Position numbers and translations under genes: made by a program. 43,546 bases of DNA, taken from positions 1 to 43,546 of IMG/VR virus record IMGVR_UViG_3300020596_000002; one strand, given 5' to 3'. Source of the DNA: a virus. This document shows, piece by piece, positions 1 to 9,355 of this stretch. How positions within the stretch are numbered: position 1 is the stretch's first letter; each line of letters starts with the position of its first letter. The notes under the pieces are model-generated. The model saw only the letters and a program-made list of their open reading frames with translations. It did not search any database and was not told the origin of the DNA.

Positions 1-127
1 ACAGGCAGCACTATAACTAATATGCCGCAGGTTCCAGCTGAGATAGAAAGCGGTACAGGCTTCTTTACTAATACCCGTACAGGAAATGTAACAGCGGTAG
101 GAACTCCGAGTAAGAAAACATTAGCTC
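1..127. repeat. Terminal direct repeat, left copy
   Basis: These 127 bases are identical to 43420-43546. The gene interrupted at the window edge reads through in frame when the two copies are merged. The repeat is therefore the overlap of a closed circular or circularly permuted assembly, giving a unit length of 43,419 bp. A genuine short terminal repeat is possible. However, the repeat lies inside a coding frame and has exactly 127 bases, a common assembler k-mer length, which favours assembly overlap. Confidence 0.9.
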
Positions 128-1551
128 TTGCTGCTCCTGCTGCTCCTGCTCCTGCGGTTCCTGCTGTTCCTACTGTTTCTTCCGCTATCACTACTGTTGG
201 TACAAAAAATCCTGCAATTGAATCTATTATCTCTCTCATAAATACAGCTACATTGGAAGAAGATAAGCTGGATTATGCGTTTAAGCTAAAGAACATGGCG
301 CAAGAGCAGGCGCTTATTGATTACAATAAATTCGCTAAGCAAGCGGAAGCGCGCTTCAGTGTTCCTGATCTTGAGGGCAGTATTGATCTTATCACGAAAC
401 AGGAATTAGTTGACCCCAATAGGCCGGCTGGTGCCATATCCGACCAGCGGCTAGCACTATTAGGTCAATTAGGTAAAGCACGCGCAGAATCACGCCTTTA
501 CGTTGCTGATCTTGTCAGGGGAAATATTGAAGTCAACAAAGCTATGGTGTTGGCTGACTCCATTGTTGCTGGCTTTAAACTTAGTGATGACAAAATTGCG
601 CTGAGAGCGAAACAAGAAGAAGAAACGTATAAGCAACAAAGAAAATTGGAGCTTCTCGCTGATACGAAGTTTCTAGATAGGGTTAACGCATTAACTACTG
701 GAAGTATTTCTCCCACCCAAATGTCTAGGGAACGTATAGCGACGCAGATTGCCCTTAATCCTAAATCACTGGACAGTAAGACTGAGCAATTGGCAAAAAT
801 GAGTAAGGATGATTTGTATAGTTTACTCTTTATGCCTGATATTAAGGATCAGGATAAATCAAGTATTAAGAACGCACTCATGGCAGAGGAAGTTACTATC
901 ACAGGTAATGCGGAAAAAGCAAAAAAGAGCATGAAAGTGGTGGAAGCAGTGCTTAACCTTAACTTCGATGAGCAAAAGTTAACGGATATTATTGCACAAT
1001 TCCCCGCAGCAGCAAAGAATGAAGTAGGACTATTAGTTAATGAGCACAAAAAAGCACGCGGGGTTAAAGCCGGTGCGGGTAAAAGAGAAAATCTTGCGGC
1101 TAAAGATATTGCTAATACACTTCTCGCCTTCGATGTTGATGCGAAAAGAAAGCTTATCCGCATTGTTAGTACCGCTGTATTCTCTGAGGATGTAAAGGCA
1201 TGGCAAGGTTTAATTCAAGCGGATGAAACTGCTATCGGTCTTATCGCCAAAGCAGATAAGAGCAAACCATATAATGCGCCTCAGTTCGTGGCCGATTATA
1301 TTAATTCCGGTCAAAAGAACGCACTCAATGAGCGCGTAGTTAAATTGCGCAATATGGTAAATACCGCGTCTATAGCGTATGATAATGGTTCAATCCTTCC
1401 ACCGATGAATCCTGCTTCACTTGAAATTATGATTGATCGTATGGCACTAACCGCGATAGAGTTCCGCTTTGCTAATCTCCAAGGAAAATCATTCACAGAA
1501 GTCGGTGAATCGTATAATGACGCATTGCGCATGCCGCGCACACTTCCTTAA
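1..1551 (+). CDS. Internal virion/ejection protein, C-terminal part (gene starts at 43345)
   Basis: The frame is open from base 1 and continues the CDS that starts at 43345; joined across the terminal repeat the protein is 541 aa. The first in-frame ATG in this copy (22) is not the true start. An Ala/Pro-rich linker (APAAPAPAVPAVP type) lies near the N-terminus. The rest is Lys/Glu/Ala-rich, probably mostly helical, without catalytic motifs I recognise. It sits between a 352-aa protein and a 1853-aa giant protein at the end of the late operon, where short-tailed phages keep the proteins ejected with DNA. Function is inferred from position and composition, not from a recognised family. Confidence 0.75.
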   Translation, partial: TGSTITNMPQVPAEIESGTGFFTNTRTGNVTAVGTPSKKTLALAAPAAPAPAVPAVPTVSSAITTVGTKNPAIESIISLINTATLEEDKLDYAFKLKNMAQEQALIDYNKFAKQAEARFSVPDLEGSIDLITKQELVDPNRPAGAISDQRLALLGQLGKARAESRLYVADLVRGNIEVNKAMVLADSIVAGFKLSDDKIALRAKQEEETYKQQRKLELLADTKFLDRVNALTTGSISPTQMSRERIATQIALNPKSLDSKTEQLAKMSKDDLYSLLFMPDIKDQDKSSIKNALMAEEVTITGNAEKAKKSMKVVEAVLNLNFDEQKLTDIIAQFPAAAKNEVGLLVNEHKKARGVKAGAGKRENLAAKDIANTLLAFDVDAKRKLIRIVSTAVFSEDVKAWQGLIQADETAIGLIAKADKSKPYNAPQFVADYINSGQKNALNERVVKLRNMVNTASIAYDNGSILPPMNPASLEIMIDRMALTAIEFRFANLQGKSFTEVGESYNDALRMPRTLP

Positions 1552-1571
1552 TTTTTAGAGAGTAAAATAAA

Positions 1572-4500
1572 ATGGCTGATATCGTATCGCAGGATTTCGT
1601 TAATAAGTATTCCATACAATATGATGCAACTGCCAATGCTACTGGAATAGGGGAAAAAGCATTTGGAGCCGTTGCAGCTACCATTGCTGCTTTAGGGGTT
1701 AATACGTTTAATTCCCTCGTCTCAATTCCTGAATTCATCCCCTTTGTTGGTATTCATGGTATTGGCGTGAGTAATAGTTCCGGTATTGACATGAGTAAAT
1801 CAACAATAGATACCTATGAAACTTTAGCAGGAATCAATGATAATTGGGCTAATGTATACGCTGATAACAAAGACTTCGTAGAAACTGCCGCGTTTATTAC
1901 TGGCATCATTATACCCGCTGGCATTGCGCTAAAAGGTATGCGCTTATTGCAGGCAGGCAGGCTTGGCATGTACGCTAGGGCTGGATTAGACGATTATTCT
2001 CAATTGAAGCGAACCAGCCAATACTGGGAAGCATTGCAATACGCGCCAAAGAATAAGCTTCTTCAAGACAGTATTCGGCGCAAGATGTTATTCGTTAATG
2101 TAGGCCAAGAAGCTAGTCTAGCTCTTGGCATGGAAGTGGCTATTCTTGCGACACAGAATCAATCCATTCTTATGGAAGATTATATTCGTGACCCAGGTAA
2201 GAATATTCTTCTTGGTATGATTGGCGGTGGAGGTGCTTTTGGCGCAGGATTAGCAACTGTAAGTATAGCTCTTGGCCAGATAGCTATTAGAAGCTCATTA
2301 GCTAAAGGTGCAGCTGAGATAGTAGAACGAGCAATAGACGACACGCGTAAGTTAGCTGGTGCAACGCTCCCAGTTAATATTTCCTATATAGATGAATATC
2401 AGCGCATGACATATAAAGCCAGTGAGCTTAGGAATTATGCGACTAACGATGATAATATTCCATTACACAAAGAACTTGCTGCATCACTCGCATCTGTCAT
2501 AGAAGGAAAAGCCGGTAAGCTGCTGACCGACAATATTCATTCGCCAGAATTAAAGAATTGGCTAGATGCTAATAGAACTACGCCTGATGGCATAGAAACT
2601 ATGAAGGTAATCAACGGTCTTATTAACTTTTCGGGTACCTGGGGAGGAAATACTATTGCTCGCCCAACATTTGATCTTAAAACACTGAATACTGCTACGG
2701 CAAAAAATTTCAATTCTGCTGTTACTATACAAGAACGTGTTGATGCCGCTACGAGTGTTGGTTTTGCCGATGAAGTTCTCAACGCAGTAGGGCAGAAACT
2801 TGGTGTTAGGCCAATATATATGGGGTTATCTACTAAACCTGCATACATAGCGTCGCTTACAGGTGGAAAAATAAATTGGCATCATATACAAATGCCAAAC
2901 ATAAGTGACCAAGCATATAGGGTTAAATATGGGCTGAGTACAAACAGTGTTCTAGCTCATGAATTAGGGCACGCTGTTGCACAAGCAAATAATCTTAACA
3001 GCGAGCTTACTCTACAGACGCAATTAGCTTTACGTAAGGAGTTAGAACCCCTGTCCAAAAGCTTCAAGCCTAAAATATGGGATCGTGGACCACTCTATGC
3101 TGGTCTCGGCAGGGAATTAATTGCCGATGGTGTGGCTATATGGATGCTTGTTCCGTCTGTGCGTAAGAAGATGCCACTATTCGCAGCGCATATTGGTGAG
3201 GCCGTTGCTTATGCGCAATTCGATACTCTAGCTTCGAACATAACACGCGAATTACGTAAGTTAGCAATGGATAAAACATCATTAGCAATTAGTAAGGTAT
3301 ATCAAGCAAGTCCAAATTGGGGTGGTATGCCTTCTACAGTTATTAATGATACGAATAAAAATACCGGACTAGAGAACCTTACTACTTATTATTCTCCGCT
3401 TTTTAAGGCTTATGCCAGCAAGGAAGATATAACGCAGGTGCTTCGCGCGGTAGATATTGGATTCATTAAACCGCAATATATACAATCAATAGGGCGTCTT
3501 GGGTCAGACGCTGATTTACAATTGCTTAATCGTAAAGCTTCTCCCGGATTTATAGATGCACACTATATTAACGCGCTGCATACTGTGAATACATATAGGC
3601 ACAATGGCGAAGTATTTATTCCTACTGATGATATTGCTGTAGCGCAAGCTTGGTATAGCCGTCTGTCTAAAGATCTTGCCAATGGTATACCCACTAAAAT
3701 CAAGCTTACTACTGTTCCTACTGTTGTTGATGGTATTTCACAGAGTGCTATTAAGTCTAGTTCCAAGGAAATTTCCCTGGAAGAACTTAAGCAACATATT
3801 GTGACTACCAAAGGCGACTATCTTGCCGGACTTCTCAAGGCTGGAGCTTCATCGCAGGAAATGAGTATTAGGTTGAATCTACCCATGGATAACATTAATG
3901 CGATTATTGCTCAAGGCAAGCGCATTGACGAGGTAGGTGATATCGGTACTTATGTAAATCCTGCGCATATTCAAGATGCCTACATGTCTCAAGCTAATAG
4001 AGTATTAGCGATATCTTCCAACGCGCGTAAGCTTATGAGCAGTAAATTGCGCGGTCCTGATAACGCGGCTATCTTTGATACAGAGGCTATCCAGCTCGCT
4101 AATTCTGAGATTGTAGATGTTGTTATGTCATCCAGTAAAAGTACTTTGGGCCAAGCAATTTATAAGAGAATTCTTAGCGATAAGGATTCCTGGGATATGA
4201 TTAAGGAAGCTGTAGGGCAAATCAGCAATGAGAACGTCGGCGCTATCATGATAAATAGTGCAGACTTCTATTTGCGCCGTCTAGGTGTTGCTGGAGAAAG
4301 AATGGCAGTGCTTGGGCAGGAGACTACGCATACGCTCAATAGTACTAGTTCAGATATTCTTGCGCCTTCTGCTGCTATGCTTCGCGCGTTTAAAAGCACA
4401 TTAGCAGGACGAGAGGAATTTAATAGGGTGATCAATATCCTAAACGGTACTGGGGGTTATCGTAATATTGATGGGAATGGAAAGTTATATAAAACAGCCA

Positions 4501-7133
4501 TGGGTGAGCAAGGTTCTGTAAAGGAATACATTACGGAAACTGATGGTCGTGCGCTCTATATTTCCCCCGAGATGCAGAAAATATTAACTGAATTTTCCTC
4601 TGTGTCAAAAGAGCAATTGGAACTGCATAATACTTACAATCGCCTTCTCGGCTTCAAAGATATGAGTGATATCGGACTGCACATTCCTGCCTTTAATCCA
4701 AAAAATAAATTTATCTCCTATATACTGGATAGAGAATCTACTAGCCCAGACCAGCGGATTAGGCTATTAGTTGCCCGCGATGGTAAAAGTCTTGAGGCTA
4801 TGGAAGATCATTGGCAAAGAACTGTAGGTTCTAACAATAAGCGTTTTGAACTTATTGGTTCTAAGAGCAATCAGGAGGATTATAATTATTGGCATCAACG
4901 TGTTAGTCCCATTGAAATGGATTTTGCTGATGTAAGCAAAATCCATAGTGGCGCATCTGGGCAATTCTTTAATCCACTTGGTGACGATTATGCAGAGACT
5001 ATTATCAATAACTGGCATAATCGATTTATTCACTATGGTAAGAAATTACAGCAGGTCTATCTAAGTGATCTTATGGAACACCTAGATAACATGTCTGCCG
5101 TCAATAAGTCTTATACTAAGAATCAACCTGCAAGCAATAGAATAGCACAGCTTAACCAAGCCCCGGATGCTGCACTGGCGGTCAAGAATATTATCCTCGG
5201 CAACGATCAACTTGATGCTTCTATGACATGGAAGGCAGTGAATAATGGCGTAGCTGCTGCCATGGATTATGCTATTCAAAAGGTAGCAAAACCAATTGAA
5301 GGATTCGCGCAGTTTATTTCCGATGGTAAATATCTTACGAAACAGGCATTCACTGGGATTACTAATATCCCGACAGTAGGAAAGGCTGAAGTTTCATATA
5401 AGCGGCTTTCACAGGAACTTAAGAGCCAGGGCTTTCGGTTGCCCTTTGAGAATTTCGCACACTATGAAGCTTTCAAAAAGGATACAACGGGGAGTGTAAC
5501 AGCTTTATGGGATATATCAATAGATAAGGGTACTATTAGAGCGCCTTCACAGGAAGCAGGAGAGAGGTTCATCGCTCAAATGGATAAACTTCAGATAGTG
5601 GAAACAGCGCGTAGACTTGAAGTATCTCCCGCTAAGGCTGAGGAATATATTCAGGCAGGTGCCTCCTTCCTTACTATGACTGCGCTGAAAGTATTAGAAT
5701 TCGGCCATGCTGCTGTTACTGCGATGTCATGGCCCATTATGACACTGCCTAATCTTTATCGTGACTTCACTAAAACACCAATCAGTGAGACTATGGGAGT
5801 AGTATTTCCCTTTAGACTTATCAGCGATGGAATTAGATTTCGTCATAGTGCCGTTGGTGCAAGTAAGATGAAACAATGGACTGCGGAAGGATACGCTGGT
5901 TCTATTGTTAGTGAGGTACAGGAAATGCAAAAGCTCCTGAATACGGGGGGAAAAGGTGCTGTCGCTAGGATCAATCAGATAACTAACAGTAAATTGGTTG
6001 AAAGGCTCTCAACAGCTACTAATTTTGCGGAAGAAGAAACTAGGCTGTGGAGTCTTTCTACTGGCTATCTTGCGGCTAAAAAAGCATGGCCAGGTATTAG
6101 TGATCGCGAGGCGGATATGTTTGCTAAATCCTTTCTTGCGCGCAGTGTTGGCAACTATAATTCTGGCCAACGTCCTGCGCTATTCCAAGGTGTTCTTGGA
6201 CAAACCATTGGCCTATTCCAAACTTATATGCTCTCTTGGGCACAGAATATGTACAGGAATATTGAAGAAAAGAGTTTTAATGCACTTATGAGTCAGAGTC
6301 TCTTTCAGGCAGGGATGTTTGGTATGTCCAGTATGCCGCTGTATAATCATTACTCTACGGCAATAGGAGAACACTTCAGCGATAAACACTTCGATCTTAC
6401 TACTGGAACTTATCGCGCTGTGCCAGAACCAATAGCTGATTTCCTGATTTATGGATTACCCGCATCACTTGGTGTTGGATTGTATACTCGCGGTAACATT
6501 CAACCTAGGGTTCCATTTGTTCAGGATAAACCAATGGATACCATCGCTACGGTCAATGTTATTCGTCAGCTGTATGGGGCAACAACGGAGATGATTACGG
6601 GCGCAATGGCTAGTAACGGAATGGCAGATAAGACTAGGGCGATACTGGAAGGACTTAGTGTTCAGAGTATGAGTAGGCCAATGGCTAGAATAGTGGAATT
6701 GCTCCCACAATATAATCAGGAGACAGGAGATGTAGTTCCTGTTGGAACTGTTACTAGGAAGGGCAATACTGTGGGAACAAGTGATATGGTATGGAGTATT
6801 CCTGGTGTACTCTCTCGCGTTTTTGCTTCTAGGAGTAGTCAGGAAGCTATCAAAAGGGACATGTTGTATTTGTCCTCTTATTACGGCAGTCTTGATAGCG
6901 ACAACAGGAAGGAAGCTGCACATCTTATGAAAATATCTCTGCGAAATGGTACTCTAAATTCGGATAATTTAGATATCATTGCTTCAAGGTATCTTCGTAG
7001 TGGCACTGCCCAAGGATTTAGGAGTGCGCTTAATGAGGCAGTAGCCACTACGGAAGGGGGAATAGATGCTACCATGGCTAAAAAGGTTAGAGATGGTAGC
7101 CCATTTATGAGTATGATTGATTACGCCTACTAG
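1572..7133 (+). CDS. Giant internal virion protein with embedded zincin-type metalloprotease motif
   Basis: This 1853-aa protein is the last and largest gene of the rightward unit, the usual place for the large ejection protein of podoviruses. Residues 463-467 read HELGH within AHELGHAVA. About 50 residues later comes ELIAD (E515, D519), giving the HExxH...E layout of gluzincin-like zinc peptidases. Hydrophobic, Gly/Ala-rich stretches occur near residues 25-60, 100-125 and 210-240, and again in the C-terminal third, which could insert into the envelope. No lysozyme or transglycosylase motif was recognised. The protease domain may cleave peptidoglycan crosslinks, envelope proteins or host proteins after injection; that is inference. 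The stop codon shares CTAG with the convergent gene. Confidence 0.8.
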   Translation: MADIVSQDFVNKYSIQYDATANATGIGEKAFGAVAATIAALGVNTFNSLVSIPEFIPFVGIHGIGVSNSSGIDMSKSTIDTYETLAGINDNWANVYADNKDFVETAAFITGIIIPAGIALKGMRLLQAGRLGMYARAGLDDYSQLKRTSQYWEALQYAPKNKLLQDSIRRKMLFVNVGQEASLALGMEVAILATQNQSILMEDYIRDPGKNILLGMIGGGGAFGAGLATVSIALGQIAIRSSLAKGAAEIVERAIDDTRKLAGATLPVNISYIDEYQRMTYKASELRNYATNDDNIPLHKELAASLASVIEGKAGKLLTDNIHSPELKNWLDANRTTPDGIETMKVINGLINFSGTWGGNTIARPTFDLKTLNTATAKNFNSAVTIQERVDAATSVGFADEVLNAVGQKLGVRPIYMGLSTKPAYIASLTGGKINWHHIQMPNISDQAYRVKYGLSTNSVLAHELGHAVAQANNLNSELTLQTQLALRKELEPLSKSFKPKIWDRGPLYAGLGRELIADGVAIWMLVPSVRKKMPLFAAHIGEAVAYAQFDTLASNITRELRKLAMDKTSLAISKVYQASPNWGGMPSTVINDTNKNTGLENLTTYYSPLFKAYASKEDITQVLRAVDIGFIKPQYIQSIGRLGSDADLQLLNRKASPGFIDAHYINALHTVNTYRHNGEVFIPTDDIAVAQAWYSRLSKDLANGIPTKIKLTTVPTVVDGISQSAIKSSSKEISLEELKQHIVTTKGDYLAGLLKAGASSQEMSIRLNLPMDNINAIIAQGKRIDEVGDIGTYVNPAHIQDAYMSQANRVLAISSNARKLMSSKLRGPDNAAIFDTEAIQLANSEIVDVVMSSSKSTLGQAIYKRILSDKDSWDMIKEAVGQISNENVGAIMINSADFYLRRLGVAGERMAVLGQETTHTLNSTSSDILAPSAAMLRAFKSTLAGREEFNRVINILNGTGGYRNIDGNGKLYKTAMGEQGSVKEYITETDGRALYISPEMQKILTEFSSVSKEQLELHNTYNRLLGFKDMSDIGLHIPAFNPKNKFISYILDRESTSPDQRIRLLVARDGKSLEAMEDHWQRTVGSNNKRFELIGSKSNQEDYNYWHQRVSPIEMDFADVSKIHSGASGQFFNPLGDDYAETIINNWHNRFIHYGKKLQQVYLSDLMEHLDNMSAVNKSYTKNQPASNRIAQLNQAPDAALAVKNIILGNDQLDASMTWKAVNNGVAAAMDYAIQKVAKPIEGFAQFISDGKYLTKQAFTGITNIPTVGKAEVSYKRLSQELKSQGFRLPFENFAHYEAFKKDTTGSVTALWDISIDKGTIRAPSQEAGERFIAQMDKLQIVETARRLEVSPAKAEEYIQAGASFLTMTALKVLEFGHAAVTAMSWPIMTLPNLYRDFTKTPISETMGVVFPFRLISDGIRFRHSAVGASKMKQWTAEGYAGSIVSEVQEMQKLLNTGGKGAVARINQITNSKLVERLSTATNFAEEETRLWSLSTGYLAAKKAWPGISDREADMFAKSFLARSVGNYNSGQRPALFQGVLGQTIGLFQTYMLSWAQNMYRNIEEKSFNALMSQSLFQAGMFGMSSMPLYNHYSTAIGEHFSDKHFDLTTGTYRAVPEPIADFLIYGLPASLGVGLYTRGNIQPRVPFVQDKPMDTIATVNVIRQLYGATTEMITGAMASNGMADKTRAILEGLSVQSMSRPMARIVELLPQYNQETGDVVPVGTVTRKGNTVGTSDMVWSIPGVLSRVFASRSSQEAIKRDMLYLSSYYGSLDSDNRKEAAHLMKISLRNGTLNSDNLDIIASRYLRSGTAQGFRSALNEAVATTEGGIDATMAKKVRDGSPFMSMIDYAY

Positions 7134-7399
7134 ACCCATTTAAATACAGGGCACAGCCAACCGGGGTATATAGTTCTTTTCCTCCTAACCCTCCTTGCAT
7201 CGGGATGATTATCTTTCCATGCAAGGAGTTTTTCCATCCGTTGCATTCCTTTCTCGGGGTAACGAAGAAGATAATTAGCGTGCTCTATCCTTCTACGACA
7301 CTTGGCAGAACAATATTTCTGTATTGCTTGATATGGTGTAAAGGATTCGTCACACGCGCTACAGGCACGCGCTTTATTATCCCCCTTCTTCAAGCTCAT
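7130..7399 (-). CDS. Small zinc-finger-like protein
   Basis: The product is 89 aa with Cys13-x2-Cys16-x13-Cys30-x3-Cys34 (CSAC...YCSAKCRRR), a pattern typical of small treble-clef or zinc-ribbon domains. It is followed by a basic tail rich in Arg and Lys, which suits nucleic acid binding. It is the last gene of the leftward unit. Its ATG overlaps the stop of the upstream gene (ATGA), with GGGGAAG as ribosome site. The TAG stop lies in the same CTAG as the stop of the 1853-aa protein. The specific role is unknown. Confidence 0.75.
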   Translation of the reverse strand: MSLKKGDNKARACSACDESFTPYQAIQKYCSAKCRRRIEHANYLLRYPEKGMQRMEKLLAWKDNHPDARRVRRKRTIYPGWLCPVFKWV

Positions 7400-7782
7400 A
7401 CTTTCTTCCCCTTGAGAACTATTTCATCGTAATAATAGCTTGCAGCCTTTCGTGCTTCTACTTCCAGAACTGCGCCATGTGTCTGTTTATCTAGTTCCAC
7501 ATCCAATCCGAAAGCCTCAGAATACCACGCTGTCAAACTATTGGGATTAGAAAAAAATGTGCCATACGGTAATGTTGCGTGCAATCTCCCTATTAACCAC
7601 AGCTCAAAACGCATCATCATATTACTAGCGCGTAGGCCAGAGAAGTTATCGCGCTTTAATTCCTGCATGGTTCTTGTATCAAAATCGTTTACTTTAACCG
7701 CTATCCTATCCGATTTTCTGTTGAGAATACCCTCTGCTTTTCGCGCAATTACATTTGTAATTATCTGATCTAAGGTTGTCAT
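7396..7782 (-). CDS. Hypothetical protein, 128 aa
   Basis: I do not recognise a family. The protein is soluble, with a basic N-terminal half (IARKAEGILNRKSDR) and a Tyr-rich C-terminus (KAASYYYDEIVLKGKK). It sits between a 93-aa protein and the zinc-finger protein in a tightly packed string downstream of the replication genes. Its ATG overlaps the preceding stop in TAATG, so translation is probably coupled. A head or accessory replication role cannot be chosen from sequence alone. Confidence 0.7.
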   Translation of the reverse strand: MTTLDQIITNVIARKAEGILNRKSDRIAVKVNDFDTRTMQELKRDNFSGLRASNMMMRFELWLIGRLHATLPYGTFFSNPNSLTAWYSEAFGLDVELDKQTHGAVLEVEARKAASYYYDEIVLKGKKV

Positions 7783-8063
7783 TATTGTATATCCTTTATT
7801 TTTTCATCATTCAAATATGCGTCGAAATTATTCAATTCAAATAGAGTGTATAATTGCTCTATTTTATTGAGCTGTTTAAAGCTCATACCGCGCTTGTTTG
7901 TTATCCATTGAGAATAAACAGAAGGAATAAAATCTGAGGCAAAGTCATACGATGCGTATTGGTTGGCGTTTAATTCTCCCACTGCATTTGAGTCAAATAA
8001 TTTCGCCATTAAATTATCTAGTGCGAGTAATTTTGCTGCTGTTCTTTGTTTTGCTGTACTCAT
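7782..8063 (-). CDS. Hypothetical protein, 93 aa
   Basis: This is a short, probably helical, soluble protein that I do not recognise. The middle (SQWITNKRGMSFKQLNKIEQLYTLF) looks like a helix-turn-helix-sized helical pair, but I would not call DNA binding from it. It starts at ATG 8063 within TAATG, overlapping the stop of the P-loop ATPase, with AGAGGAAA upstream as ribosome site. The context is the replication cluster. Confidence 0.7.
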   Translation of the reverse strand: MSTAKQRTAAKLLALDNLMAKLFDSNAVGELNANQYASYDFASDFIPSVYSQWITNKRGMSFKQLNKIEQLYTLFELNNFDAYLNDEKIKDIQ

Positions 8064-9355
8064 TATCCAATTTCCTCTGTGGTTAGGAAGTTTAAATTAA
8101 TCAATCCCTCTTTCCATTCTTGCTTAATTCCGACATTAGGTACGTATCCCTGTTTCTTGTCAATATGAATACTCTTAATCTTCTCTGATTGTATCATACC
8201 CTCTAGAGTTTCAACGAGATGATTGTAATTATCCACCTCATTAGCCAATTGCTTGAATAACATCCGTATTCCCACAGGTGCATTATAGTGCGCGAGAATC
8301 TGGATCACTTTATTGGCAACGACACTATTCCTGCTGCTGCCAAATTCTCCTAATGCTCTAGGCATTCTATTCTCTGTCGCGAAAAGTAATGTGTTCGCAT
8401 TGATTGCATCCTCCACACTAATCACAGTTCGACAATCCATCGCTGCAAATATCATAGATAGTTTAAGCAGGTGTATGAAACGCCTATTGTTGTAGTGCTT
8501 AAAACGGAAGTCATCAACTCCAACAGCATCGTTGTACATCTGACCTAGGATAAGGCGAGCGGATTTAGAAAGAGTAATTGCGCCAATAACGTGCGTCTTA
8601 ATTTCACGTAGCCGGTCAGTAAGTAGTTTAATCGTAAGGGTATTTGGTGCATCTGGGAAGTCTATCTTGATTCCTGTGGATTGGCTAAACACCATAATAA
8701 ATCGTGACATGATGCCCTGACCAATAGCCTCGGGAGGGAATACAGAGTAAATCATATCCGGCTGTGATCCAGCTAAAATACTAACAGTCGGTTTCGTAAT
8801 GACTATGCTTGCGCCTGTTATCTTAGGGTGACGGTATTCATCAGGTGAATCCCACAGCTTGGCTAAGATAGTTAAAAACTCTAGATTGTGTTTTCCTACA
8901 AAATCTAGGAATTCATCAGCTACTATGAAACGATCACTTGGCTCATCAATAGGAAGTTCGATAAGTTCTTCTAGTGATCTATTATCTATTTCTTCGCCAG
9001 GAGTTAAGTCTTTTAAGAAGCGTTCTTTGCTTGTCCTATCTGCTGCGAATCTAGTATAGCCTGCTCCCCTAAGTAACTTCTTTCCCAGCGTAATGCTAGT
9101 TGTTTTTCTAGCGGCCGGTTCTCCTACTAACATGATATACATGTTGGGGTAATAAATCCAGTGACCGTGTTCTAACCAGCACTGCCTAGAAAGTAATGCG
9201 CCAATACAAGCAATAGGAGACCAACGATTAAATATAGTTGGTACCTCTGTCGTTCGGGCAGAACTAAGTCCAGTGTAGTCAAAATATAGCTTATAGAATT
9301 CAGTTAACTTTCTTTCCTTTTCTGGCAGCGGTACAATATTATTAAGTGCTTCCAT
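8063..9355 (-). CDS. P-loop replicative ATPase/helicase-like protein (DUF3987-like)
   Basis: The protein is 430 aa. Walker A is GEPAARKT at residues 78-85 (K84), directly after YYPNMYIMLV. Walker B is FIVADEF at 143-149 (D147, E148). The layout 'h-x-YPNxYI-hhVG' followed by an Ala-Arg-Lys P-loop matches the DUF3987-type ATPases found in phage primase-helicases. No primase catalytic or zinc domain is present, so it may be a helicase or loader alone. It follows the DNA polymerase gene and overlaps it by 14 bases, with GGGAGC as ribosome site, which supports a replisome role. Helicase activity is inferred. Confidence 0.75.
   Translation of the reverse strand: MEALNNIVPLPEKERKLTEFYKLYFDYTGLSSARTTEVPTIFNRWSPIACIGALLSRQCWLEHGHWIYYPNMYIMLVGEPAARKTTSITLGKKLLRGAGYTRFAADRTSKERFLKDLTPGEEIDNRSLEELIELPIDEPSDRFIVADEFLDFVGKHNLEFLTILAKLWDSPDEYRHPKITGASIVITKPTVSILAGSQPDMIYSVFPPEAIGQGIMSRFIMVFSQSTGIKIDFPDAPNTLTIKLLTDRLREIKTHVIGAITLSKSARLILGQMYNDAVGVDDFRFKHYNNRRFIHLLKLSMIFAAMDCRTVISVEDAINANTLLFATENRMPRALGEFGSSRNSVVANKVIQILAHYNAPVGIRMLFKQLANEVDNYNHLVETLEGMIQSEKIKSIHIDKKQGYVPNVGIKQEWKEGLINLNFLTTEEIG

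Noticed and set aside
5998-6291. Alternative-frame ORF inside the giant ejection protein
   Set aside because: It lies wholly inside a long, well-supported gene and has no ribosome site of its own.
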